From contig CAXXKI010000029.1 in assembly GCA_963667855.2 (NCBI GenBank), positions 434,001 through 498,000 on the forward strand: DNA of 64,000 nt. The letters are read 5' to 3'. A model generated the notes under the pieces. That model had not been told where the DNA came from. It worked only from the letters and a program-made list of their open reading frames with translations, and ran no database searches. The DNA is from G963667855 sp963667855 (lineage in GTDB: Bacteria; Planctomycetota; Phycisphaerae; UBA1845). Numbering within the stretch: position 1 is the stretch's first letter; the number at the start of each line of letters is the position of its first letter. This document shows, in pieces, positions 37,582 to 47,011 of the stretch. The translations under genes and the position numbers were made by a program.

Positions 37582-39849
37582 TTACACCAGGCTTGACCGG
37601 CCTTCCTGACGAGCCGCCGCCTGCACCGCGCCAATAGCGGTAAGATTGACCACCTGCTCCACCGAACAGCCGTATTGCAGCAAATGCGCCGGCAGTCTCC
37701 CGCCCATAAGAACCGGTCCGACCAATACTGCTTCCCCCATCGCCTGCAGCAGGTCCAGGGCAAGATTACCCGATTGCAGATCCGGGAAAATAAGCACATT
37801 GGCGTCCTCGTGTAAATCGGAAAAGGGGAAATACTTTTGCCTGATCTGACCGTTTACCGCCGTAGTCAACTGCATCTCACCGTCGACGATCAAATCGGGC
37901 AGTCGTTCCTTGACTATTTCCGTAGCGCAGCGAACCTTACGGGTAAAAGCATGGTCCACACTCCCGAAATTGGAAAAAGACAACATGGCCACCCGGGGCT
38001 CTATCCCCAGCGACCGAACCAACCGGGCACCCTGCAGAGCCGTCTCCGCCAGGTCCTCCGCGTCAGGCTCGATAGTCACCGTGCAATCCGCCAGGAAGTA
38101 CACCGCCTTGGGTAAAAGTACCATGTAGTGGCCACTCATCCGCTTTACCCCCGGTGAGGTACCTACAACTTCCAGAATCGTGCGCATGGATTCCGAATAG
38201 TGTTCTTCCGCCCCGGTTATCATCATGTCCGCGTCACCATTGTCGAGCATCATCGCCGCGAACGGCTCCGCCCGCAGTAACCGCTTCGCTGCCGACGCCC
38301 GAGTTACGCCCCTTCTCTGCAGCATCTTGAAATACGACTCGCAATAAGCCTTGAATTGCGGATGTCGCACGGGATCGATTATCTGCACTCCACCAGGATC
38401 CAGACCCAGATGATCGATTGAGCGCTTCACCTCCTCCTCCTGCCCCAGCAGGATCGGATTGGCTATTCCTTCATCGGACAGAATGCTGCATGCTCGAAGA
38501 ATGGTCTCGTTCGCCCCCTCGGTGAAAACCACTCGTAACGTCTTTTGCCTCGCCTTGAGGATCAAGCGCCGCATGGTTTCCTGCCCCGCCCCCAGCCTTA
38601 CCGTTAGACTCTCTTCGTAAAATTCGGGCTCGACCGGGAGCATCGCTACTTTGTCCGCCATGGCCTGCCGGGCAACCGCGGCCGATTCACGTACAAATAT
38701 CCTTGGATCTATGGGTTTCGGCAACAGGTACTCGGGTCCAAAGGTGAACTGCTCGTTGCCATATGCCCTGACAACCTCCTCCGAAACATCCTCCCGGGCG
38801 AGTTCGGCCAGCGCGCCGGCCGCCGCCAACAGCATGTCGTCGGTTATGGTCGTTGCGCGAACGTCCAGAGCCCCGCGTAAAATATAAGGCGAACTCAGAA
38901 GATCCACAATGGCATTGGGATCCTGAGCCATGCTGGTCGCCACAATGACATCACGACGGCTGGCCCGCGCCTCAGCGTATGTGATTTCTGGTTTTGGCGT
39001 AGCCAGCGCCAATACCACAGGAAACCGATTCATCGTGCGAACCATATCCGGTGTAACCACGCCACCGGCCGACGCGCCTATGAAAACATCCGCGTTTTTT
39101 AAGCCGTCCGCCAATGTTAGAGCCGATGTGGACCGGGCGAATTCCCGCTGGTAATCTGTCAAGTCATTCCGGTCGGGATGTATCAAACCGTTTATGTCGT
39201 ACAGAAAAATGTTTTCCGCGCTCGCCCCCAGGCCGCGTAATAACCGCGCGCAGCCTATTCCAACCGTACCGGCTCCGCATATTACTATCTTTACTCCATC
39301 AACTGACTTTTCCGCCAATTCCAGAGCATTGCTCAAGGCGGCCACTGCAACCACGGCCGTACTGCAGAGATTCTCATGGTAAACCGGTATAGGTACAATC
39401 TCCCGCAATTGATCGAAAATATACAACCCGTCCGGCGCGCGCAGGTCCTTGAGACTGATCGCTCCGAATGTGGATTCCAGTATCTTCACCGTTTCCACGA
39501 ACCTGTCGGGATCATCAATATCCAACTCCAGGTCAAAAACCTCAATATCCGCCAGCCGTTTGTAGAGTATCGCCAGCCCTTCCATCATGGGCTTGGCAGC
39601 CCTGGGGCCGACATTTCCCAGCCCGGGAACGGCCGAACCGTTGGTTATCAATCCAACCAGGTTACCTCGCGAAGTGTAATTGAACACCTCCTGCGGGTCT
39701 TTCGTTATCTCCTGAGACGGGAACGAAGCGCCTGGGAGATAAGCCAATCTCATATCCCGGGGCGACAGGCAGGGTTTTGTCGCACGCAGCTCGATCTTTC
39801 CCGGTCTCTCTCCCTTGTGATATGCCAGCGACTCTTCTCTTTGTATCAT
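37582..39849 (-). CDS. malic enzyme-phosphotransacetylase fusion with altered malic-enzyme residues
   Basis: 755 residues, the normal length of MaeB. N-terminal malic-enzyme domain (about 1-420): NLVGLITNGSAVPGLGNVGPRAAKPMMEG and the NAD fold IVICGAGTVGIGCARLL. C-terminal domain (about 430-755): phosphotransacetylase-like (VVFTEGANETILRA, DNGDADMMITGAEEHY, PDAEDLAETALQGAR, VAMLSFSNFGS). Compared from memory with E. coli MaeB, the metal-ligand Glu of NLEDIKAP is Lys134, HDDQHGTA reads HENLCSTA (ligand Asp now Asn160), malate-contact Asn of LANP is Thr284, and PNQVNN reads PNAIVD (311-316). AGGAGG precedes the ATG. Domain architecture is certain; malate oxidation is doubtful. It follows the dikinase by 31 bases. 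Confidence 0.88.
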   Translation of the reverse strand: MIQREESLAYHKGERPGKIELRATKPCLSPRDMRLAYLPGASFPSQEITKDPQEVFNYTSRGNLVGLITNGSAVPGLGNVGPRAAKPMMEGLAILYKRLADIEVFDLELDIDDPDRFVETVKILESTFGAISLKDLRAPDGLYIFDQLREIVPIPVYHENLCSTAVVAVAALSNALELAEKSVDGVKIVICGAGTVGIGCARLLRGLGASAENIFLYDINGLIHPDRNDLTDYQREFARSTSALTLADGLKNADVFIGASAGGVVTPDMVRTMNRFPVVLALATPKPEITYAEARASRRDVIVATSMAQDPNAIVDLLSSPYILRGALDVRATTITDDMLLAAAGALAELAREDVSEEVVRAYGNEQFTFGPEYLLPKPIDPRIFVRESAAVARQAMADKVAMLPVEPEFYEESLTVRLGAGQETMRRLILKARQKTLRVVFTEGANETILRACSILSDEGIANPILLGQEEEVKRSIDHLGLDPGGVQIIDPVRHPQFKAYCESYFKMLQRRGVTRASAAKRLLRAEPFAAMMLDNGDADMMITGAEEHYSESMRTILEVVGTSPGVKRMSGHYMVLLPKAVYFLADCTVTIEPDAEDLAETALQGARLVRSLGIEPRVAMLSFSNFGSVDHAFTRKVRCATEIVKERLPDLIVDGEMQLTTAVNGQIRQKYFPFSDLHEDANVLIFPDLQSGNLALDLLQAMGEAVLVGPVLMGGRLPAHLLQYGCSVEQVVNLTAIGAVQAAARQEGRSSLV

Positions 39850-39880
39850 GATTCCCCGGGCCTCCTGAATTTCCGCACTA

Positions 39881-42241
39881 CTATAACCGTCCGCCGGGCA
39901 GAGGATAACGCTCCAGCGTCGTATTCAATACCGAACCGAAATTCGCTACCGGTCTGACCTGCAATATCCGCAACGAGGTCCCCTCTATCCCGAACTCCAC
40001 ATCCAGCGGATAGCCATAAGCGTTTTCCAAATCCCTGGCCACCTTCACCAGTTCACACAGCTCCACGTATTCCAGCGCCGGACGCATCCGCTGATGGTAT
40101 AACGTTTCCGCGGTTATCGTTCCCACTCCCGACCGCGCGTCGAATACCACCTGCTCCCTCTTGTCCGCGGTGACATACCTGAACCGCAATGGACCGCCTT
40201 TTGCCGCGGCCTCCTTGCTTATAAGCACCTGGTCCGCCGCTACGATCCCCGATACGATCCCTTCCCCTAAACCCAAACCAGCGTTAATCACGATCTCCCG
40301 CAAACGACCTTCCGCCAGGTTCACCGTCTGCAAAACTCCGGAAACCCGCGACCAGACAATCCGCTGAACCAGCACGCCGCCACCTGCGTCTATCGGGCCA
40401 ATACCCAGCAATCGCCGATTGTGAATTGCCCGTTCCGTCCACAAACCGCTCCAGGCCCGCTTGAGATGGCGCACCAGGGTCTGCGGACCGCGAACAAAAA
40501 GAAACGTCTCAAATTCCCCTGCACGGGCGGCAACCTCCGTATCCTCCTCCAGCGATGATGAACGGACCGCCACAAACGGCTCATCGCGTGAATCTCTTTG
40601 ATCGCCCACATTTTCCAAAAACGTTTTTCCCAACCCTCTATATGCTTCCAGCACCTCTTCCCGGAAATTCGGAGAAAGACGTACTGATTCCCATAACATT
40701 CCCACTCTGCTCGATTTGACCGCGTCCGACGTGCTTTCGTCGTTTAATACCTTTTGAATAGCCTCCCGCAAAGTCGGAGTGCTCCCTCCACCCGTATCCA
40801 CAACCTCCACCTGCCGGTCCACGGGACTCTCCAGGATTTCCCGAAATGCGTAATCAGTTACCACAAACCAGTGGGGTACCAGGTGCGCCGCACCCAACCT
40901 GGAAATCTCGGCCAGGTTCGCCGCCTTCCACCCGATAAGCGGGTGTATTTCAAACCCTCCGTCGGCGCGTGTCAGAATCCGCGAACCGCCGCATCGCTGC
41001 AGATTATTGGCGTCCTCTGTGGCCAAGCGCATTTGTAATTCACCCAGCACCTGGCGGTGGGACTCTGTCGGTCCCAGCAATCGATCCAGCCTGCTTACCT
41101 GCCGCAGTGAATGGCGCAGTTGTGCCGAAATCTCCGGCTGCGACGGATCAACCGGTAATTCACAAACAAGATCTGTACGCATTTTCAACAACCGGCTGCG
41201 CACCGCACTATCCAACTCACTGCTTTCGTATTTGCTCAATTCATCCGATAACGGCGATTCCGGAGGGAGCGCCCTTCGCAGATCCTCCAGCACCTCCGAC
41301 AAATAAGTCACTCCCAGACGCAACGCGAGAACTTCATAAGGCTCGGCCGCGGTTGGTATCATCCTTAAGGCTTCAACCGCCCTTCCGGTTCTCCTGTTCA
41401 GTATATTCCGGGTTATTTCAACCACCCATTCCTGAACATCCCTTGCAACGTACTCGTTTTTAAGTAACAGTTTCAGCAGGCTGGCCTTACTCTCCACATC
41501 TCTTTCGCTGCCTCCGAATGAACCACTTAACAGTAACTCCCGCACAGCATGCCTGGCCAGCACCGTCCGCTTCATCCTGCTCAGCAGTTTCTCGACCTGG
41601 TGACGGGCGTGCAATTGCCGCCCGCGCAATACCAGCAACTCCACTTCGTTGGTCACTCGCATCAACCGATTACTGGCATACGCCAATTGCCGTAATCCCT
41701 CATGCAGCGAAAGTACTTCCCGATCCCGCCCGAGGATTCGCATCGTGCAGGGATCGGTATCGAACGAAACCAGATCGCCTTCCTGGATATAATCCTCGAA
41801 TTCCCGCACGTCGCGGCGGGAAGTTACCAGGTAATCCCCGATTTTCCTCTCCACCTCATCGTATTCGGTATAGCGGTATGCCACCGACACCGAGCCGTCA
41901 GCAGACCTTACCCAGCGGCCGGGAACAATCATTGCAGGCTTGGAAAACTGAACTGCCAGCAAACCCGCATGGCTCAAAACGCCTCCACTGGTCGAAACAA
42001 CGCCCTCAGCTCTACACAGAAACGTAACATCCTCAGGACGAATACGCTCGGACATCAGAATCGCGTCTGTAAAATCCGATGGAGTCCTATTCTCCGTTCC
42101 GAACAGCACTCTGCCCACCGCACGCCCCGGAGAAGCCGCCGCCCCCTGCAATATCCGGTCACCGGCTATCGGTTTCGTCGACTTCGACGGATTCATGGTC
42201 CGAAACACCGAGCATGCCGAAATAACATCTTCAGCATTCAA
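39881..42241 (-). CDS. PEP-synthase-like dikinase with phosphohistidine domain first
   Basis: 786 residues from TTG 42241, overlapping the upstream gene by 11 bases; an ATG at 42196 gives 771. Phosphohistidine domain at about 30-115: GAAASPGRAVGRV and STSGGVLSHAG with His91. Residues about 130-430 are a helical region I do not recognise. ATP-grasp (PPDK N-terminal) domain at 437-766: GWKAANLAEI, VAVRSSSLEED (557-567), LVQRIV, GLGLGEGIVSGIV (655-667) and ILQVRPV. The pyruvate-binding TIM barrel of PPDK and PEP synthase is absent. The order His then ATP domain is reversed relative to PPDK and rifampin phosphotransferase and resembles plant glucan, water dikinase. Acceptor unknown. Confidence 0.85.
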   Translation of the reverse strand: MNAEDVISACSVFRTMNPSKSTKPIAGDRILQGAAASPGRAVGRVLFGTENRTPSDFTDAILMSERIRPEDVTFLCRAEGVVSTSGGVLSHAGLLAVQFSKPAMIVPGRWVRSADGSVSVAYRYTEYDEVERKIGDYLVTSRRDVREFEDYIQEGDLVSFDTDPCTMRILGRDREVLSLHEGLRQLAYASNRLMRVTNEVELLVLRGRQLHARHQVEKLLSRMKRTVLARHAVRELLLSGSFGGSERDVESKASLLKLLLKNEYVARDVQEWVVEITRNILNRRTGRAVEALRMIPTAAEPYEVLALRLGVTYLSEVLEDLRRALPPESPLSDELSKYESSELDSAVRSRLLKMRTDLVCELPVDPSQPEISAQLRHSLRQVSRLDRLLGPTESHRQVLGELQMRLATEDANNLQRCGGSRILTRADGGFEIHPLIGWKAANLAEISRLGAAHLVPHWFVVTDYAFREILESPVDRQVEVVDTGGGSTPTLREAIQKVLNDESTSDAVKSSRVGMLWESVRLSPNFREEVLEAYRGLGKTFLENVGDQRDSRDEPFVAVRSSSLEEDTEVAARAGEFETFLFVRGPQTLVRHLKRAWSGLWTERAIHNRRLLGIGPIDAGGGVLVQRIVWSRVSGVLQTVNLAEGRLREIVINAGLGLGEGIVSGIVAADQVLISKEAAAKGGPLRFRYVTADKREQVVFDARSGVGTITAETLYHQRMRPALEYVELCELVKVARDLENAYGYPLDVEFGIEGTSLRILQVRPVANFGSVLNTTLERYPLPGGRL

Positions 42242-44987
42242 CGCCTGTACGGCCCCCCGTGCCTGGAGTCAAATAACTGTTTCTCCGCAACATCGACACC
42301 ATGCGGGCAACATCGCAGGAACCACTCTCCGTCCAATCATCGTCCGCTCGTTTCCTGCTTCGGTAAAGCCTGCCGCCGCCGGCATAAACCGCCAGGCGGA
42401 TTATGCCACCACCATCGCGCAGCACGTAAACCTTTATCGTATCCCCGCGCAACCCCAGGTTGGCACGTTGAACCTCGTAACCGTTCAGCAGTCCCTTGGT
42501 CTGAAACCTGAGGCTTTTTTCAAGAGAAGAAACCACCCCGCCCAATCGGTAGGACTGAACCAGCACGTCCTTTGCCGAACTCAGGAGATCCGCAAAATAC
42601 GCGGACTCGTCTATAAGTTGAAATAGCTGTGGCGGTGCAGGCCGCAACCCTGAACCCGTTACCATCACTTCACCGCGAGATACCGCCTGCCGCAACGGCT
42701 TGAGCAGCACCCGATCAACAAGGCACTGGCCGAAATCCTTAACCGACTTCTCCTCAGGAACCGGAATGAACACCAATCCGCGACTGACAAGCGAACTGTG
42801 AATTATGTTGAGAATAGTCGGTGGAACGTCCGCCGAAAACAGATCTCGATATTCTCCGCGGCCACTCCAGGTTTTTACCGATACTCCATCAGCCTCTACG
42901 TATTTGTTCAATCGGATACGCTGCCGGTCCTCGGTCAGTATGCGCCAAATGGGTAACACCTGCCATCGCGAGAAAAACTCTGCCCACGCTTCCGCTACCA
43001 CCATCTTCGCATCGGCGCTCAGGTTTAAATAACCGATTACCCAATCAACCTCCATCAGGTACGGAACCAGATTGAACAAGCCCTCGACTTTCGCGCACAA
43101 GTCACCGAAATCCAGTGCCCGCTCTTTATCGTAACGAGCATGAATCCTGGTGTCCTTGATCTGAATATCGAATTCCAATACCTGGAATAACCTTTGAATA
43201 CCCAACAGGTCCAGGTCGGGGTGCAGGGACAACTCGTGCTTGCTTACCCCAAAGTATTCGAGGTCCGCCATCCCCCCGCTCAATGGGGGAGCAAAATCCA
43301 CTCTCAAAAAAGCGGGGTGATTTATGTATCGCAAGTAATAATGAACTTCGTTCCCGTAGCAGAACACCTCCACCTTGGGTACGGTTTTCCTGCCATGCAG
43401 AAGCTGCCGTCCAAAACCGTCCACTACAACCTGAAGAGGATAGGATAAAAACCCGCCTTGCCCGTCAGGGCTTCTACCGGACGGCTCAAAGTCTATGTAG
43501 CGTATACAATCCGCTGATCGGATTATCCTGTTCCCGGAAGCTATCACCAGGTCGACACTGCGATTTGTTGACCGACCTGACTCGAACAGCTTAAACCCCA
43601 GGCGCAAACCTTTCTGGTGAAGATACCGCTTGAGGCCGTGAATGGTCTGCACTTCATCAAGACAGGTCGGATCCTCGAACATCTGCACCAGCCGTGTAAG
43701 CTCCGAGGAAAGACTGTGATCATCGGTGGCTTCGTCCAGCCCCGCAGCCACCCTTTTTCGCAGATCAGCGTAAACCAGTCCGAGCTTCTCGCACTCCGGT
43801 TCATGGTCGGAAAACAGCCGCGTAAAATCCGCCACTATCCGATCCATGCGATTGAGAATTCTCCTGATCTTATCCACGGTCAAGGGAGCGACATCAACTA
43901 TGTCCGCCAGCGCTTTCGCATGGGTCAGGTTGTAGATTCGAAAACGCGATACCGAACCGTCGTCTTCTCCGCTTTCCCCTGGTTCATCCACTCGACCTCC
44001 ATGAGCAACTATCAGGAACCGGTCAAATACCTCCTCAGTCGTAACCTCCCCGCTGAACAGTGACACCTCTTCCGGTTTTACCAATAACGGAAAAGAATCA
44101 TTAACACTCAGCCCGACATAACGAGTCACCTGTAAACCGTGGTTCACCTTATCCCAACCAAGGCTGCCAACCACTTCACGGATGAGTTCTTCGCCGCATA
44201 ACGATTCGGCAATCCGCAAGCTGGTCAGCATCGGCGGCTCCTGGCCAATAACCGGACAGATATTCAGCAGATCAAGGTGAGTCGCCCGGGAATAGGTCAG
44301 ATACTTACCCAGTAGAGCATACGCATCTTCACCAAGTAATTTCCGCGACAGCCTTTCTGGAACCGTCTGCTCCTCGCTATCCAGTATCAAAGCCGCCAGA
44401 CGCCGCGATTGGTGCGAACCACCTGTCCTGTACAGTTCCTCTACCGCATCCGGTTTATCCCTGGAAACAGGCTTGTCGCCTCGAATCAGCCTGCCCGCAT
44501 GCCTTAGAATCGCCTCCTTACCCGCATCGCTTTTCCTCCCCTCCGCCAGCCGGCTTATCACCCGCAATACGTCGCCATCCACCTCCAGCCTGCCCCGGCT
44601 CGCCAGCGTCACCAGGTCTTCAGCAAGCGCATCGATCAGTTCCTGGCTGCGAGCATCAAGTAAACCTCGAAGCAAACGCCACGGTCTATCGCATGAACAA
44701 GCCACCTGCCGCAGGAAATCGAAGAGAACCTCGGCAATAGCGCCACTGCGCCGGCCAACAACCGGAACCAGCCGCTCAAACGCTTCCAGATTCTCCAACG
44801 ATAATCGATTGACTCCGACCTGAAGATGCTCCCTCAACCTCTCGCAGGAGGCTTCCACCCTGGCGGCCGACCCCATAGCCACCGAAAACTCCGACTCGAT
44901 AGCCCGAATCGCCTCTTCCACTACAGGATCAAGCCGATCACCAGCCGTCGAACCTCCGGAACAAGCTTTTTTACGAAACGAACCCAT
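42231..44987 (-). CDS. unrecognised large protein coupled to the dikinase gene
   Basis: 918 residues; no family recognised. No signal peptide or membrane segment is evident, so it is probably cytoplasmic. Residues about 15-260 look like helical repeats (leucine-spaced, e.g. LSLENLEAFERLVPVVG). About 330-460 contain a long helical pair (RRILNRMDRIVADFTRLF). The remainder mixes beta and helix, with distinctive stretches: LGWDKVNHGLQVTRYVGLSV, GGFLSYPLQVVVDGFGRQLL, and EVHYYLRYINHPAFLRVDF. Its stop codon lies inside the dikinase gene (TTGAATGCTGA), implying translational coupling. It is the first gene of the cluster. Likely roles: target, scaffold or regulator of the dikinase; inference only. 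Confidence 0.8.
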   Translation of the reverse strand: MGSFRKKACSGGSTAGDRLDPVVEEAIRAIESEFSVAMGSAARVEASCERLREHLQVGVNRLSLENLEAFERLVPVVGRRSGAIAEVLFDFLRQVACSCDRPWRLLRGLLDARSQELIDALAEDLVTLASRGRLEVDGDVLRVISRLAEGRKSDAGKEAILRHAGRLIRGDKPVSRDKPDAVEELYRTGGSHQSRRLAALILDSEEQTVPERLSRKLLGEDAYALLGKYLTYSRATHLDLLNICPVIGQEPPMLTSLRIAESLCGEELIREVVGSLGWDKVNHGLQVTRYVGLSVNDSFPLLVKPEEVSLFSGEVTTEEVFDRFLIVAHGGRVDEPGESGEDDGSVSRFRIYNLTHAKALADIVDVAPLTVDKIRRILNRMDRIVADFTRLFSDHEPECEKLGLVYADLRKRVAAGLDEATDDHSLSSELTRLVQMFEDPTCLDEVQTIHGLKRYLHQKGLRLGFKLFESGRSTNRSVDLVIASGNRIIRSADCIRYIDFEPSGRSPDGQGGFLSYPLQVVVDGFGRQLLHGRKTVPKVEVFCYGNEVHYYLRYINHPAFLRVDFAPPLSGGMADLEYFGVSKHELSLHPDLDLLGIQRLFQVLEFDIQIKDTRIHARYDKERALDFGDLCAKVEGLFNLVPYLMEVDWVIGYLNLSADAKMVVAEAWAEFFSRWQVLPIWRILTEDRQRIRLNKYVEADGVSVKTWSGRGEYRDLFSADVPPTILNIIHSSLVSRGLVFIPVPEEKSVKDFGQCLVDRVLLKPLRQAVSRGEVMVTGSGLRPAPPQLFQLIDESAYFADLLSSAKDVLVQSYRLGGVVSSLEKSLRFQTKGLLNGYEVQRANLGLRGDTIKVYVLRDGGGIIRLAVYAGGGRLYRSRKRADDDWTESGSCDVARMVSMLRRNSYLTPGTGGRTGVEC

Positions 44988-45293
44988 TTATCCGATGCTC
45001 AGAAAAAGGTGGCCACACCTGCGGTCAGCCTAACTGCCCCGATACGGTTTGGAAAGAACCCCCAAAAAAACAACCGTATGTTCTCCTCTATCCACGGTTT
45101 ATGTAAAAACTTGTCCAAACCGCATTCAGAGAGATAAAAGCCTACAACATTCTCCGCAGGGATGTCATGTTTCCAAACGTTTAATCAATGATTCTGTTAT
45201 AATTTATCAAGGTGGAGAGCGACTCTGCTAGCGCTGTCCCGCCGTTTTATTCGCACTAACACTTAGCTGATAAGTAGATCCAAGGAGTAGAAA
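44988..45293. other. divergent intergenic region
   Basis: 306 bases between the 918-codon gene (leftward) and the TPR gene (rightward, AGGAG at -8). It should carry the promoter of the four-gene minus-strand cluster. No RNA gene or T-tailed hairpin was seen. Confidence 0.45.
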
Positions 45294-46181
45294 ATGAAAT
45301 CTCGCTCAGTCGCATTGTGGGCATTGGCCCTCTCGTTTACAGCCTTTTCCTGCACTGCATACGCTGATACCTCGGGAAAGGGAACAACATCCTTCACCCA
45401 AGGCAAAACCCTGCTGACGGAAGGCAAATTCACCGAAGCATTGCAGGCTTTCTCACTGGCAGCCAAGGAGAATCCGGATAATCAGGAATACCGCCAGTAC
45501 GCTATTATTCTTCGCCAGGTCATCAAGATGCGAGAAAAACTGGAGGCGGAAACCGATCAGGATAAATGGCTCGCGACAGCTCAAGGACTCCATCGCTTTT
45601 ACGGTTCTCAGGAGCTTTACGCTGAATCGCTGATTCTGGATAAAAAAATCCACGAAAAGCTCAATACGCCCCAATCCGCAGTCCAGTTGGCTCACACCTA
45701 TATGGCCATGGACAAGATCGTCGAAGCCGAAAGCCTCCTCTCCTCGATCCAGAAAGACGCCCCAATCGGTGCCCAGATACTGCTGGGGATAACCAAAGCC
45801 AGACTGAATAAAACCGACGAAGCCATCGCCATTGCCGAAAAATGCAAACTCGATGAAAAAGCAAGCTCCGTCGCGGCATACAATCTGGCCCGTCTTCAGG
45901 CATTGACCGGCAACAAGGAAGCGGCTTTGAAATCGCTGACCCTCAGCTTCAAAAACACGCGTCCAAGTATGTTGGACGACTCCAGGAAAATGGCCCGGAA
46001 GGACAAAGACCTGGCCTCAATAGCCGGCTCCGAGGAGTTTGAAAAAGTTCTCAAAACCGAATCCGTCATAAAGGAATCGGGCTGCAGCGGCGGAACCAGT
46101 TGCGGCAAATGCCCCAACAGAACGAAGTGTGGCAGTGGTTCCACCGACAAGAAGTGCGACTCAAAAACCGAGAAGAAATAA
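45294..46181 (+). CDS. exported TPR protein with Cys/Lys-rich tail
   Basis: 295 residues from ATG 45294 with AGGAG. Signal peptide of about 24 residues (LWALALSFTAFSCTAYA). Several TPR-like helices follow (GKTLLTEGKFTEALQAFSLAAKENPDN, and AEAESLLSSIQKDAP-type pairs) to about residue 255. The tail CSGGTSCGKCPNRTKCGSGSTDKKC is unusual: five Cys and many Lys in about 35 residues, perhaps a metal or disulfide-bonded cluster. It ends at a strong terminator, so it is likely a single transcription unit. Function is not known. Confidence 0.75.
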   Translation: MKSRSVALWALALSFTAFSCTAYADTSGKGTTSFTQGKTLLTEGKFTEALQAFSLAAKENPDNQEYRQYAIILRQVIKMREKLEAETDQDKWLATAQGLHRFYGSQELYAESLILDKKIHEKLNTPQSAVQLAHTYMAMDKIVEAESLLSSIQKDAPIGAQILLGITKARLNKTDEAIAIAEKCKLDEKASSVAAYNLARLQALTGNKEAALKSLTLSFKNTRPSMLDDSRKMARKDKDLASIAGSEEFEKVLKTESVIKESGCSGGTSCGKCPNRTKCGSGSTDKKCDSKTEKK

Positions 46182-46202
46182 TCTTCAAAACCAAGGTATA
46201 AG

Positions 46203-46248
46203 ACGGGAAAAGGGCAGTTTATTCACTCGGCCCTTTTCCCGTTTCTTC
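46203..46248 (+). terminator. Rho-independent terminator, 13-bp stem
   Basis: ACGGGAAAAGGGC (46203-46215) pairs perfectly with GCCCTTTTCCCGT (46230-46242), followed by TTCTTC. It terminates the upstream TPR gene. No gene is recognised between 46249 and 46411. Confidence 0.85.
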
Positions 46249-46411
46249 ATAGAAGGGCCAATTCAAACCGCCGGTTACGATGAACCAGCTGTTGATGCTG
46301 GCGTTACGAACAAGCTCACGATAACTTGCGTATCTAAGGAAGCCCGTTACATGGATCTCTTCGTGCGCGGAGAGGAATGACGTTGGACCAGTTTGAACGC
46401 TGCGTAACACC

Positions 46412-46975
46412 ATGCAAATGACCATTAAATCCTGTTTTAATAGAGCCATCTGGCTGGTAGCTGCTTGTCTCCTTGCCAACCCTGTACAAGCTCAAGAGCA
46501 ATCGCCCCAACAGGCGATCTCATCGACCGAGCCTTGGGCTGAGGCCCGCCAACAAATCCTGCAGCACACTACCGACCAGGATCTGTCAGTTGATGAAATA
46601 AACGAATGGCTCGAATTCTCTGAAGCGGTAAAAAACAGCGTTAAATCCGGAATGAGCATCCCTCGGCGAATCGAAAGAGCTATTAGAAATCCCTGGGTCT
46701 TTTTTGGATTCTTTGCCCAGGCCACCTTCATGATGCGTTTCGTACTCCAGCTAATAGCCAGTGAACGGAAAAAACGAAGCTATGTACCCGTAGCTTTCTG
46801 GTACCTCTCACTGGCAGGCGGACTGATGCTCTTTATCTATGCACTGCAACGACGCGACCCTGTCTTCGTACTCGGACAAGGTTTGGGTATACTCATTTAC
46901 GCCAGAAACCTGTTTTTGATTTACCGCAGGAAAGACGACCTGAATAACCTATTGGAAGAAAAGAAACCGGCGTAA
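46412..46975 (+). CDS. lipid A biosynthesis N-terminal domain (LABN) membrane protein
   Basis: 187 residues; ATG 46412 or 46418 are equivalent. A signal-like segment (about 12-28) and a 50-residue polar helical part precede three membrane helices containing the LABN pattern: NPWVFFGFFAQATFMMRF, VPVAFWYLSLAGGLMLFIYAL and DPVFVLGQGLGILIYARNL. The LABN domain accompanies glycolipid-sugar transfer systems. The next gene is a DPM1-like glycosyltransferase 36 bases downstream, a pairing seen in aminoarabinose or phospho-glycolipid synthesis loci. Longer extracytoplasmic region than most LABN proteins. Confidence 0.85.
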   Translation: MQMTIKSCFNRAIWLVAACLLANPVQAQEQSPQQAISSTEPWAEARQQILQHTTDQDLSVDEINEWLEFSEAVKNSVKSGMSIPRRIERAIRNPWVFFGFFAQATFMMRFVLQLIASERKKRSYVPVAFWYLSLAGGLMLFIYALQRRDPVFVLGQGLGILIYARNLFLIYRRKDDLNNLLEEKKPA

Positions 46976-47011
46976 AGGCGATAATAGCTACACTGCTGGA
47001 GCGGAAACCAC

